The position numbers were made by a program, and so were the translations under genes. A stretch of 64,000 nucleotides of DNA from CG2-30-36-16 sp964372115 (GTDB lineage Bacteria; Bacteroidota; Ignavibacteria; Ignavibacteriales; Ignavibacteriaceae): positions 1-64,000 of the forward strand of contig CAYJPN010000017.1 of assembly GCA_964372115.1 (NCBI GenBank). Reading direction: 5' to 3'. Each line of letters starts with the position of its first letter. The first letter of the stretch is position 1. This document shows positions 51,730 through 61,038 of the stretch, in pieces. The notes under the pieces are model-generated. The model was not told where the DNA came from and ran no database searches. It was given only the letters and a program-made list of their open reading frames with translations.

Positions 51730-53107
51730 TGATGATAATGAATTTATATCCGATTTAGTATTATTATTAAAAAATGATTACAACTGTATTTCGGCAAATA
51801 CGGGTGAAGAAGGACTAAAATTAATCGAGGAAAAATCACCCGATCTTGTGCTCCTTGATTTAATGCTTGGTGATGGAGTTAACGGACTTCAAGTGTTAAA
51901 AAAAATCATCAAAGTAGACGACAATCTTCCGGTAATTATGATAACCGATTATGCTTCAATAGACACTGCAATTGAAGCTATAAAAATTGGGGCATTTGAT
52001 TATATAAGTAAAGCCCCAAATCTTAAAGAGTTTAAACTACTTGTAGAAAGATCGTTAGAACAAAAAATTGCAAAAGTTCAGGCAAAAACGTTAAGTGAAG
52101 AAATTCACAGACCTTATTCAACGATAATCGGTGAAAGCCTTCCGGCAAAAAAATTGAATGAAGAAATTTCACTCTTTGCCGGCAACGACAACACCGTTCT
52201 TGTTACAGGTGAAAGCGGCGTTGGGAAAGAACTTGTCGCTCGTCAAATTCATCAGCAGAGCGGCAGAAGGAATAAACCTCTTGTTGCAATCAATTGTGCC
52301 GCTATGCCAAAAGACCTTGTTGAGAGTGAATTATTCGGTCATGAGAGAGGGGCTTTCACGGGAGCCTCAACGAAGAAGCTGGGTAAGTTTGAGGTTGCTT
52401 CCGGCGGAATAATTTTTCTTGATGAAATAAGCGAGCTCGATTTAAATGCACAAGTAAAACTGCTCCGTGTTCTTCAGGAAAAAGAATTTGAACGGGTTGG
52501 TGGAATAACAACTATAAAATCAAATGTGCGTGTAATAGCCGCCACAAACAGAAATTTAAAAGAGCTTACAAAAAAAGGTTTATTCCGTGAAGACCTTTTT
52601 TTTAGATTAAACGTTTTGCCGATCAATGTACCATCACTAAAAGACCGCAAAGAGGATATTCCGCTTCTTGCAAACCACTTTATCATTTTAACATGCGGCG
52701 ACTCGAAAATTGCAATAAAGAAAATTTCGAAAAGGGCAATGGAGTTGCTCGTGAATTACGATTGGCCTGGCAATATTAGGGAACTGCAAAACCACATTAT
52801 CCGTGCAGTGCTTGTTGCACGAGACGATGATATTTCCGAACTACATCTGGATCCGCAGCTTTTTGATTCTTCCGATATTGAAAATATAACAATTAAAATT
52901 CCGGAAACATGGGAAGAGATGGATAAAATACGGAAAGAAGAAGTTGATAAAGCAGGAAGAAAAATTGAAAAACTATTTATAGAAAATTTGCTTAAAATGT
53001 TTGATGGAAATATTTCGAAGGCATCCGAGCACATCGGAATTAATCGGACTAATTTTCATAAAATGATGAACAAATGCGGAGCAAAATATATACGGCAACA
53101 AAATTAA
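51704..53107 (+). CDS. Sigma-54-dependent NtrC-type response regulator
   Basis: The product has 467 residues. A receiver domain (1-120) has D9-D11, the phosphorylation site D52 (LVLLDLML) and the lysine in YISKAP. An AAA+ domain (about 140-370) has Walker A GESGVGKE, the sigma-54 contact loop GAFTGA (in ELFGHERGAFTGAS), Walker B GGIIFLDEIS and the arginine region FREDLFFRLNVLPI. The C-terminal Fis-type helix-turn-helix is GNISKASEHIGINRTNFHKMM. It should switch on sigma-54 promoters when phosphorylated by the kinase whose gene it overlaps. Target genes are unknown. I found no clear -24/-12 sites close by. Confidence 0.95.
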   Translation: MKPLLLLIDDDNEFISDLVLLLKNDYNCISANTGEEGLKLIEEKSPDLVLLDLMLGDGVNGLQVLKKIIKVDDNLPVIMITDYASIDTAIEAIKIGAFDYISKAPNLKEFKLLVERSLEQKIAKVQAKTLSEEIHRPYSTIIGESLPAKKLNEEISLFAGNDNTVLVTGESGVGKELVARQIHQQSGRRNKPLVAINCAAMPKDLVESELFGHERGAFTGASTKKLGKFEVASGGIIFLDEISELDLNAQVKLLRVLQEKEFERVGGITTIKSNVRVIAATNRNLKELTKKGLFREDLFFRLNVLPINVPSLKDRKEDIPLLANHFIILTCGDSKIAIKKISKRAMELLVNYDWPGNIRELQNHIIRAVLVARDDDISELHLDPQLFDSSDIENITIKIPETWEEMDKIRKEEVDKAGRKIEKLFIENLLKMFDGNISKASEHIGINRTNFHKMMNKCGAKYIRQQN

Positions 53108-53294
53108 ACTGGTTTACAAATAGATGTTGCAAACATCTCTAAATTGTGTTAAAATCCGAGCAACTATATTTATTGTTCATCGTTGTATGAAATGTATGTA
53201 AAAAGCTCGGAATATAAGTATGAGGATGTTTTCGTAGCATGCTAATGAGTAATCATTCAAATAATTTTTTAATACAAATTTTTGCTATTAGTCG

Positions 53295-54275
53295 TTATAA
53301 GTGCAGTTCTACTATATCGCCGTCAAATAAAATATGATCTTTTCCAACGGGTTGTCCCTCGAAAACATTTTTTCCCCAGATACGGGCAGTTTTAAAATTT
53401 TCTACAAAATCTTTGTGCACTCTACCGGCAAATTCCTCTACATCGCTCCCCTTTTTTAAAATGAATGGTTTTGTATAATCTGTATGATGACCAGGTGGTT
53501 TAGAATACACACGAATAAGCTGTAACTCTGAAATAATAAAATTAAACATCTCATTTATGTTGCGACCACTTTTTACGGATACCGGAATTATTTTCCATTC
53601 ATCGCGGAGAAGTTCATTAAGTACCTCATAGTCATCGTCGAAACCTTCTTCGTCATCTTTATTCACAGCAATTAAAAACGGAAAACGAACCACCTTTTCC
53701 CCGTTAAATTGCTGATTATTGGCTGGCACAATTCGATGCTCGGCGAGGATTTTAATGGAGTCATCAAACTGCTGAATCGGAAAGTCTTGTAAATCTAACA
53801 TCAATAAAATTAAATCTGCAGTTTTAATAAGTTCAATAAATTCCGGTTCCATATGTTCATCATTAAACGGAGGTGTATCAATTAATTGCAGATGAATATT
53901 TTCGAAAACAAACATACCAGGTGTGGGGTGCCAGGTTGAATATGGATTTTCAGAAATTTCCGGGTTTGCATTAGTTAGCAACGAAACGAGTGATGATTTA
54001 CCTGTGTTCGGCATACCGGCAATAATAATTCTTGCATCACCCTCCTTTACAATTTTATATTCACTTTCGTGTTTTGCGGTTTTCTTATTTTGGTGTGCCT
54101 GAGATTTAAACTTTGAGAGTTTTTTCCTGTACTCAGCCCTCAATTTATCAGTTCCCTTATGTTTGGGAATTGTTCCAAGCAGCTCTTCGAGGGCTATAAT
54201 TTTATCGTCTGCGGTAGAGGCTTCTTTAAATTTTCTTTCAGCCTCAAAATACTCTTGCGGAAGATTTGTCGGCAT
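53295..54275 (-). CDS. DRG-like GTPase with C-terminal TGS domain
   Basis: The product has 326 residues. A helical N-terminus (1-75, including KLRAEYRKKLSKFKSQ) is like that of the DRG and Obg-related GTPases. The G domain has G1 GMPNTGKSS at 87-95, a DTPPF G3 near 134 and NKDD as G4 near 206. The C-terminal TGS domain (about 255-326: RVYSKPPGHHTDYTKPFILKKGSDVEEFAGRVHKDF…DGDIVELHL) is an RNA- or ribosome-contact module. The set matches archaeal and eukaryotic DRG proteins, which act on translating ribosomes, more than bacterial Obg or HflX. It is downstream of tRNA-Leu on the same strand. Confidence 0.87.
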   Translation of the reverse strand: MPTNLPQEYFEAERKFKEASTADDKIIALEELLGTIPKHKGTDKLRAEYRKKLSKFKSQAHQNKKTAKHESEYKIVKEGDARIIIAGMPNTGKSSLVSLLTNANPEISENPYSTWHPTPGMFVFENIHLQLIDTPPFNDEHMEPEFIELIKTADLILLMLDLQDFPIQQFDDSIKILAEHRIVPANNQQFNGEKVVRFPFLIAVNKDDEEGFDDDYEVLNELLRDEWKIIPVSVKSGRNINEMFNFIISELQLIRVYSKPPGHHTDYTKPFILKKGSDVEEFAGRVHKDFVENFKTARIWGKNVFEGQPVGKDHILFDGDIVELHL

Positions 54276-54454
54276 AATAAACTCACAATTAAAAATTCGC
54301 TTGTTTAGAAAATAACAAATCGAAGGGTAAAGGTCAAAATGTCTTTGGTAAGTTCTAATAGATAAACTGTAAGTTAGGAGAAATTGTCACGGGTATGTTG
54401 TCAGTAGCAATCATTGAAAAAAAAAATCCGCAATAAAAATGCGAATTTAAATTG

Positions 54455-54538
54455 TGCCCGAAAGGGGACTCGAACCCCTAAGAGATTGCTCTCACTAGCT
54501 CCTGAAACTAGCGCGTATACCAATTCCGCCATCCGGGC
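54455..54538 (-). tRNA. tRNA-Leu, anticodon CAG
   Basis: 84 bases fold as a class II tRNA. The acceptor arms are GCCCGGA / TTCGGGC with discriminator A. The D arm contains GGAATTGGTATACG. The anticodon stem CTAGT / GCTAG closes a 7-nt loop TTCAGGA with CAG at positions 34-36. A long variable arm TGAGAGCAATCTCT follows, then a T arm GGGG-TTCGAGT-CCCC. CCA is not encoded. It lies between the penicillin-binding-protein gene and the GTPase gene. Confidence 0.97.
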
Positions 54539-54630
54539 ATTACTCATTAGAATTAGCGGGGCAAATATAGCAACACCCCGATAAATCTACAATTTAAATT
54601 ATATTTATTTCAAAACGCTTCGCACTATGG

Positions 54631-56922
54631 CTACCACCCGCTGTCCCCTCTTTTATCATCGGGTATTATTCTGCCGCGTCCTGTATGCAGTTCGCATTTA
54701 GGTGGAATATGTTTTATGTTAACAATATCCGTCACTGTGTTAGGGCAATATTCAGTTGCAACACGCGGATCACCCAAATCCATAGTTTCCTGACAAAACG
54801 TCACAGATTTTATACCCTCTGCAAGCTTAAAATATTTTAGCGGCATATCAATTTTTTGGTAAACCTGTTCCATAAATTTACCCCAGATAGGGAGAGCAGC
54901 TTTAGCACCCTGTCCGTACCAGTTTGTAAATTTAACACGATGATCATCAAATCCAACCCAAACTCCGGCAACTAATTGAGGAGTATAACCAACAAACCAG
55001 GCATCCGAAAAATTTTGTGTGGTGCCGGTTTTACCCGCGGCAGGGCGATGAAAAAATCGTCTAACGCCGCCGCCCGTTCCGTAATTTATAACATCCGACA
55101 TCATATCCTGCATAATAGTTGCGGTTTGCTGAGAAATGGCTTCAGTGTACTCGGGCATAAACTCGGCAATTAATATTCCATTTTTATCTTCTACACGTAC
55201 CACAGAAATTGGTTCTACATGTACTCCATTATTTGCAAAAGTTCCGTACGCTGAAGTCATCTCCAACGGTGTTACCGAACTTGTTCCAAGCGCAATTGAA
55301 GGGTAAGCGTCAAGTTCTGATTTTATACCCATTCTATGCGCGTATTTAGCAACCTGCGATGGTGGAGCTATTTCGCTTATAGTCATCCTACCGGCTATTA
55401 CGTTTACCGAAAAGGCGAGCGCACGCCTAAGAGTTATAAACCCGCCATAATTATTCTCGGCATTATCTGGCGACCAACCGTTATAATTAAATTTTTGGTT
55501 AAGCAATGTGTAAGCGGGGTAATAACCATTATCTATAGCGGTAGTGTAAGTAAATGGTTTAAAGGAAGAGCCTGGCTGACGTTTTATTCCGGTCACATGA
55601 TTCAACCCCCTGCCGAAAGCCTGATTGGCACCGCCTACCATCGCTTTTATATGTCCGTTTGTCGGGTCAATAACAACAAAACCAACTTCAACTGTGCTTT
55701 CAGATTTTTTAACAGAATCGATAAAGTGAGTGTTGTATTTTAATCTGTTATATACCGAAGCTTTTTCGTCTTGCGAAACGGCAGTTTTGTACAATGTTGA
55801 ATTTTTTATTGCTTTATCAACCATATTAGTTAGAAGACTTTTATGTTTGTCCCAACTCCAATTTTTATTAAAGAGTTCCTGATACTCTTTAAGATGATCT
55901 GAAGCTGCTTTGTTTGCAATTTTTTGCATTCTGTAATCGAGAGTCGTATAAATATTTAATCCATCTCGATAAAGATCGAATCCGTACTTTTCCGAAATCA
56001 CTGTTAGCTGCTGCCGAATGTATTCCATAAAATGCGGAGCCTCAGTTTGGATATGCCCGATTCTTTCTGTCGCAATTTCAACTGGTATCTTTTTGAGTTC
56101 CTCATAACGTTCTTTGCTAAGTTTGTCAGTAACCACCATATTGTGCATTACTAGATTTCGGCGGCGCAAAGAGTTTTCAGGATGTCTAAGCGGGTCATAA
56201 ACTTCGGGGGACTTTAACAGAGCCACAAATACTGCCGATTCAGGCAAAGTTAATTCGGATGCTTTTTTATCAAAATATACTCTCGATGCTGTTTCTATTC
56301 CGTAGGCGCTCCTGCCAAAATAGGAAACGTTAAGATACATTTCCAAAATTTCTTTTTTCGTAAACTGTTTTTCAATTTGAATTGCGGTTATCCATTCCCG
56401 AATTTTTCTTACGCCAGTATCAAAATTAGATTCGTTATGAACTTTGAGACTGTACAAATTTTTCGACAACTGCTGGGTTATAGTGCTTGCCCCTTCGCGT
56501 GAAAATGTTAATACATTTTTTACCATCGCCTGAACAAATCGGGGAAGATCAACTCCCCAATGGTCATAAAATTTTCTATCTTCAGTTGCAATCAAAGCAT
56601 CGATAAGAAATTTAGGAAGACTGTCTATGTCTGTTTCTATTCTATTCTCGATAAAAAACTGACCGAGCAATTCCCCGTCTTCGGTAAATACTTTACTTGC
56701 TAACTGCGGTTCCGGGTTTTCCAATTCCTCCAATGAAGGCAACCCGCTGAAAATAAAAATAGCAAAAACAGTAAAAACAACTAACACCGCAGCCAGAAAC
56801 AACCATAAATATTTTTTACTTTTTTTCTTCTTTTTGCTGCTTCCGTTATCTCCTTTTTTACGGTTGCTGGCACTATTAAAATATTCGTCGTATTCCGAAT
56901 CATTCAGATTCTTTTTTGTCAT
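54631..56922 (-). CDS. Class A penicillin-binding protein 1A
   Basis: A bifunctional peptidoglycan synthase anchored in the inner membrane. The product has 763 residues. A charged N-terminus (1-35) is followed by one membrane helix (about 38-61). The GT51 glycosyltransferase domain (about 75-260) has the catalytic-glutamate motif TEDRKFYDHWGVD, STITQQLSKNL and NVSYFGRSAYGIETASRVYF. The transpeptidase domain has PGSSFKPF (SxxK, about 453), SVN in ALAFSVNVIAG, and KTGT (about 627). A short CELHTG tail follows. The gene begins just after the lpxH stop, so cell-wall and lipid A genes share a transcript. The residues needed for both activities are present. Confidence 0.94.
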   Translation of the reverse strand: MTKKNLNDSEYDEYFNSASNRKKGDNGSSKKKKKSKKYLWLFLAAVLVVFTVFAIFIFSGLPSLEELENPEPQLASKVFTEDGELLGQFFIENRIETDIDSLPKFLIDALIATEDRKFYDHWGVDLPRFVQAMVKNVLTFSREGASTITQQLSKNLYSLKVHNESNFDTGVRKIREWITAIQIEKQFTKKEILEMYLNVSYFGRSAYGIETASRVYFDKKASELTLPESAVFVALLKSPEVYDPLRHPENSLRRRNLVMHNMVVTDKLSKERYEELKKIPVEIATERIGHIQTEAPHFMEYIRQQLTVISEKYGFDLYRDGLNIYTTLDYRMQKIANKAASDHLKEYQELFNKNWSWDKHKSLLTNMVDKAIKNSTLYKTAVSQDEKASVYNRLKYNTHFIDSVKKSESTVEVGFVVIDPTNGHIKAMVGGANQAFGRGLNHVTGIKRQPGSSFKPFTYTTAIDNGYYPAYTLLNQKFNYNGWSPDNAENNYGGFITLRRALAFSVNVIAGRMTISEIAPPSQVAKYAHRMGIKSELDAYPSIALGTSSVTPLEMTSAYGTFANNGVHVEPISVVRVEDKNGILIAEFMPEYTEAISQQTATIMQDMMSDVINYGTGGGVRRFFHRPAAGKTGTTQNFSDAWFVGYTPQLVAGVWVGFDDHRVKFTNWYGQGAKAALPIWGKFMEQVYQKIDMPLKYFKLAEGIKSVTFCQETMDLGDPRVATEYCPNTVTDIVNIKHIPPKCELHTGRGRIIPDDKRGDSGW

Positions 56923-56923
56923 T

Positions 56924-57646
56924 TTAATTCCAATTTACTATTTCAAATTTGTCGTTAAATATGCCGTAGCACGGAGTGTCGAGCCACGAACCAAGGTTAA
57001 TATATGCACTGTTCTTATAATACTCAAAAATTCTTTTATGTAAATGCCCGAACAATACATAATCATAACCTTGGTCAATTTTTAATTTTGCCGCGTCAAA
57101 CAACCCATCGAGTTCGCCGTAATCTTTTTTTGCAGTATAATCTCTACTTGTTTTGCTGGTATTGCTTGCAAGGGCAACACCAAAATCGGGGTGAATGAGT
57201 GAGTATAAATTTTGCAGTAATTTATTACGCATAATTTTTTTTAATATGTTGTACCCGGTGTCGTTTATAACAAGCCCATCGCCATGAGCTATAAAAAATT
57301 TTTTACCGTTCAGCACTCTTTCTATTCCGTCATGAAATAACTTGACGCCTATTTCATCTTCAAAAAAATTGCGGTGCATAAAGTCGTGATTACCTATTAT
57401 ATAATTAACCTTAATGCCTGCTTCGGTTAAATCCTGCAGAGCGGTTAAAGTTCTAAAATAACCTTTTTGGTAAACACGCCGGTACTCAAACCAGTAATCA
57501 AAAAGATCGCCGACGATAAATAACTCACAACAATTTTCCGCAGCAAAGTTGAGGAGTTTTACTAATTTGCGTTCTTTTACTTTCTCGATTTCTTTTTGCT
57601 GCAAACCGAGATGAATATCGGATATAAAAATATATTTATTGTTCAC
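56924..57646 (-). CDS. lpxH: UDP-2,3-diacylglucosamine diphosphatase
   Basis: LpxH removes UMP from UDP-2,3-diacylglucosamine to give lipid X in lipid A synthesis, at the cytoplasmic face of the inner membrane. The product has 240 residues. The calcineurin-like metal motifs are D10-x-H12 (FISDIHLG), D46 (VGDLFDYWFEY), N85-H86-D87 (GNHDF), FIAHGDGL and FGHLHKR. The YWFEYRR segment is typical of LpxH. It confirms a lipid A-bearing outer membrane. Its stop lies directly at the start of the penicillin-binding-protein gene. Confidence 0.93.
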   Translation of the reverse strand: MNNKYIFISDIHLGLQQKEIEKVKERKLVKLLNFAAENCCELFIVGDLFDYWFEYRRVYQKGYFRTLTALQDLTEAGIKVNYIIGNHDFMHRNFFEDEIGVKLFHDGIERVLNGKKFFIAHGDGLVINDTGYNILKKIMRNKLLQNLYSLIHPDFGVALASNTSKTSRDYTAKKDYGELDGLFDAAKLKIDQGYDYVLFGHLHKRIFEYYKNSAYINLGSWLDTPCYGIFNDKFEIVNWN

Positions 57647-57715
57647 TATAATTTTTTTTTGTACAAATTAAAGTTTGTCATTCTTAAAATAAAAACCAAA
57701 ATAAATCCGGAATAA

Positions 57716-59404
57716 TTATTCTTCAAACGAGCCTAACAGCCAATTATCCGGATCAGGAATAATTTGTTTTACAGCGCCATTAACTTCAATAGCAAAAGTT
57801 TTTTTTCGAGCATCTACAAAAACTGTCTTAAAGAGTTCCTCGCCGTTAACAAACTTAATTTTTAAGTCGAGAGGAAAAAAGTAAGCCTCGTAATTTTCCT
57901 GAGTTTGTTCAATATTTATTTTTAATTCGTTATTGCTGCTATTTTCCCAAGCATATTTACAGTTTATAATCCCAATACCATTGTACACCCATTGATTAAA
58001 AAATTTGTTAAAACTTTTTCCGCTTATCAATTCGCATGTAGTTTTAAAATCATCGGTAGACGCATTCGAATATTTGTAAGTTTCAAAATATTTGCGCAAT
58101 ATTTTAAAGAACACCGAATCTCCGGTTTCCTTTCGGAGCATGTGCAAGGTCCAGGCTCCTTTGTCATAAACGGTTTTATTAAATAAATCCTTCGGGTTAT
58201 ATAATGTTCCCGGATAATCAGAACTAAATTTTGAGATCATTGTTGACCGCAGCGCTTTTTTACCGGAAAGCGCTTCGTAATACAATGCCTCGCTATAACT
58301 TGCGAAACCTTCATTAAGCCAGATATCTTTCCATGTTTTGGGACCAACAGCATCACCAAACCATTGATGAGCCAGTTCGTGAACATAAATATCTTCAAAA
58401 AAGTTTTTCCCACTCACAAAGTTCGAACCTATACCTGTAATTGTCTGATGCTCCATTGCACCTAACTGCCACAAAAACTCTGCGACCCCATATTTTTCTT
58501 TTAGAAACGGATATTCTCCAAACAATTTTGAAAATATTTCTATCATCCTCCGGTGCCCCCCGAAATCTATTTTTGCTTCTTTTATATGCTTGGGCAAACA
58601 GTAATAATCAAGAAGCATGGTGTCTTTATTGGCGGATATGTAATGATCGGTGAAGTTATAGTAGTTTGAAGAATAAATTGAAATTAAATAAGTTGAAATA
58701 GGATAACTTGTTCTCCACGAATATGTTTTTCTACCATCTGCGTTATCCGTAATGCCGGTTAAAGTTCCGTTGGAAACTGAAATTTTATCACTGTCGTTTG
58801 TAATGTGAATATCCATCATGACTTTATCATCAGGTCTATCGCTGCAGGGAAACCAGGTTGAAGCATAATTTGGCTCATTTAGCGTATACGTTAAACTATG
58901 CCCGTTAATTTCGCCGAATACGAATGACGCCAGCCCTGTTCTTTTAGGAGAACCTCTATAATTAACTATTATTTCAAAAGTATCCACCGCTGGAATTTCT
59001 AATGGAATTTTTAATAATGTGCCAGACAAATTAAACTTGTTGGATTTACCATTAAATTGAAGTGAGGAAATTTCCATGTTATCATAAAAATTCAAAAAAA
59101 CTGTGTCTGCCGGGGAACCTATTATCCGTCCTGTAATTATTGTTTTACCTTTTATTTCTCTCTCGTTGGGAAACAAATCAACTGATATATCGTAATGAAT
59201 AATATCTTGATTATACTGTTGCTCAATAATATAACCCCCGGGTTGGGATACGAACAACCCGCTGCCGGTTGCGCTATTTAATTCTTTTCTGGTTTCTTTT
59301 GCATATTTAACTCCACTTATTATCGGTGAGTTTCCAATATTCAAACCTAAAAGAAAAAATATTGAAAATAGGATAACGCCAATTGCAGCACTATTTGATT
59401 TCAT
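57716..59404 (-). CDS. M1-family zinc metallopeptidase (aminopeptidase N-like)
   Basis: The product has 562 residues with a single N-terminal signal or anchor segment (about 8-25). The M1 N-terminal beta domain (HYDISVDLFPNEREIKGKTII) is followed by the gluzincin domain with the exopeptidase motif GAMEH near residue 318 and HExxH at 342-346 (VHELAHQWFGD). The third zinc-ligand glutamate is in WLNEGFASYSEALYYE. Length is short compared with full aminopeptidase N (about 850), since the C-terminal helical domain is absent. That is usual for the Bacteroidota extracytoplasmic group. It should trim peptides in the periplasm. It is read ahead of lpxH with a 69-bp spacer. Confidence 0.92.
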   Translation of the reverse strand: MKSNSAAIGVILFSIFFLLGLNIGNSPIISGVKYAKETRKELNSATGSGLFVSQPGGYIIEQQYNQDIIHYDISVDLFPNEREIKGKTIITGRIIGSPADTVFLNFYDNMEISSLQFNGKSNKFNLSGTLLKIPLEIPAVDTFEIIVNYRGSPKRTGLASFVFGEINGHSLTYTLNEPNYASTWFPCSDRPDDKVMMDIHITNDSDKISVSNGTLTGITDNADGRKTYSWRTSYPISTYLISIYSSNYYNFTDHYISANKDTMLLDYYCLPKHIKEAKIDFGGHRRMIEIFSKLFGEYPFLKEKYGVAEFLWQLGAMEHQTITGIGSNFVSGKNFFEDIYVHELAHQWFGDAVGPKTWKDIWLNEGFASYSEALYYEALSGKKALRSTMISKFSSDYPGTLYNPKDLFNKTVYDKGAWTLHMLRKETGDSVFFKILRKYFETYKYSNASTDDFKTTCELISGKSFNKFFNQWVYNGIGIINCKYAWENSSNNELKINIEQTQENYEAYFFPLDLKIKFVNGEELFKTVFVDARKKTFAIEVNGAVKQIIPDPDNWLLGSFEE

Positions 59405-59722
59405 AATTGATCTTATTTTTTTAAAAACCGGACGAATTTATTCTTCCGGTAGATTCTTTTTTAATTTGCAAATAAATAATAATATGTAGCTGTAAATTAA
59501 TAATTTCTTAAATTGCCAAACAATTCATAATTGAATATATTAAAGCAGTTGCTTTAATAAAAATGAGGGGCAGATTCGAAAGAAACCTCTTATTAAAGAA
59601 TTTCATTTCTTTTTGCCTGTTTTCATATTTTTTTAATTAACCGTATTATCCCCGTCGTTTTTTTTTGACGGATAGCAATTATAAAATGAAAAATTAGGAT
59701 TAGATTATTTTAGGAGATTTAT
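59405..59722. other. Divergent intergenic region between the M1 peptidase gene and glgC
   Basis: 318 AT-rich bases carrying both leaders. A small hairpin CCGTC / GACGG around a run of T lies at 59652-59671. AGGAG precedes the glgC ATG at about 59,711. No other feature is seen. Confidence 0.35.
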
Positions 59723-60967
59723 ATGACTCTTCCAGGCTCTTCAATTTTACGCGATACAATTACAATGTTATTAGCAGGCGGGCAGGGTGAACGACTTTTT
59801 CCTTTGACAAAATACCGCAGTAAACCATCTGTGCCTTTCGGCGGGAAGTATAGAATTATTGACTTTGCATTGTCGAATTGTCTTAATTCCGGTTTACGTC
59901 GACTATATGTCTTAACACAATACAAATCCGACTCTCTGAATCAGCATCTTTTTGAAGCGTGGAGCATTTTTAACCCCGAACTCGGTGAGTTTATTTATTC
60001 GGTGCCCCCGCAACGGAAAATTAATAACGATTGGTACCTCGGCACATCAAACGCAATTTACCAAAACATGAATCTTTTTTCATCTGACAAAAAAGCAAAG
60101 TGGGTGCTTGTACTAAGCGGCGATCATATTTACAAAATGGACTACTTGAGAATGCTTCAGCACCACGTAGATTCTAAGTCTGATTTGACGATTGCATGCA
60201 TAGATGTACCTAAAGAGGAAGCGCCACGTTTTGGAATTGTGGGAATTGATGATAAATATAATGTTACTTCTTTTTTAGAAAAACCAGCCAATCCTCCGGT
60301 AATACCCGATAACCCCAAAAACTCATTTGTTAACATGGGTATTTATGTTTTTAATGCCGGAAAATTAAAAGATATTTTCCACGAAATGGAAGCTCAAAAA
60401 ATAAAGTCTCACGATTTTGGGCAGCATGTCATCCCTTTTATGGTTAATTCTGGTATGGCAATAAAAGCTTACAAATTTTATGATGAAAACAAAAAAGAAA
60501 GACCATATTGGAAAGATATCGGGACAATTGACAGCTATTTTGAAGCAAGCATGAACTTAATAAGTGTAACACCCGATTTTAACTTTTACGATTTTGAATG
60601 GCCGATGAGAGCATACCAGCATCAGTTTCCGCCAGCAAAAACAGTATCTCACGAAGGAGAAAGAGTCGGGCGGTCACTTAACTCGCTTATATGCGACGGT
60701 TCAATTGTATCCGGCGGTTTAGTAGAACGTTCTCTTTTAGGGCCAGGAGTTAGAGTAAATAGTTTTGCTTATGTAACTGATTCCATTATTATGGACTATT
60801 GCAATATTGGCAGGCACGCAAGAATTCGGCGGGCTATAGTTGATAAAAGCGTAACTGTGCCGGAAGGATACGAAATAGGCTTTGATCTTGACGGAGATAA
60901 GAAAAAATTTACCGTAACTGAGAGCGGTATTGTTGTAATTTCAAAAGGACAGGTTTTAACGGCTTAG
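59723..60967 (+). CDS. glgC: Glucose-1-phosphate adenylyltransferase
   Basis: Makes ADP-glucose from ATP and glucose-1-phosphate, the committed step of glycogen synthesis. The product has 414 residues. The N-terminal nucleotidyltransferase domain has LLAGGQGERLFPLTKYRSKPSVPFGGKYRIIDFALSNC, then VLSGDHIYKMDY and FLEKPANPP, with WKDIGTIDSYFEASMNL as the sugar-binding part. The C-terminal left-handed beta-helix is at about 300-400 (GSIVSGGLVERSLLGPGVRVNSFAYVTDSII). The start has an AGGAG ribosome site. No other glycogen gene is adjacent here. Confidence 0.96.
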   Translation: MTLPGSSILRDTITMLLAGGQGERLFPLTKYRSKPSVPFGGKYRIIDFALSNCLNSGLRRLYVLTQYKSDSLNQHLFEAWSIFNPELGEFIYSVPPQRKINNDWYLGTSNAIYQNMNLFSSDKKAKWVLVLSGDHIYKMDYLRMLQHHVDSKSDLTIACIDVPKEEAPRFGIVGIDDKYNVTSFLEKPANPPVIPDNPKNSFVNMGIYVFNAGKLKDIFHEMEAQKIKSHDFGQHVIPFMVNSGMAIKAYKFYDENKKERPYWKDIGTIDSYFEASMNLISVTPDFNFYDFEWPMRAYQHQFPPAKTVSHEGERVGRSLNSLICDGSIVSGGLVERSLLGPGVRVNSFAYVTDSIIMDYCNIGRHARIRRAIVDKSVTVPEGYEIGFDLDGDKKKFTVTESGIVVISKGQVLTA

Positions 60968-61038
60968 CACAATTATATATTTTTATTTTACTACAAATAG
61001 TATAATTTTCAATACGTAAACTTTGTTCAATTTTTTTT

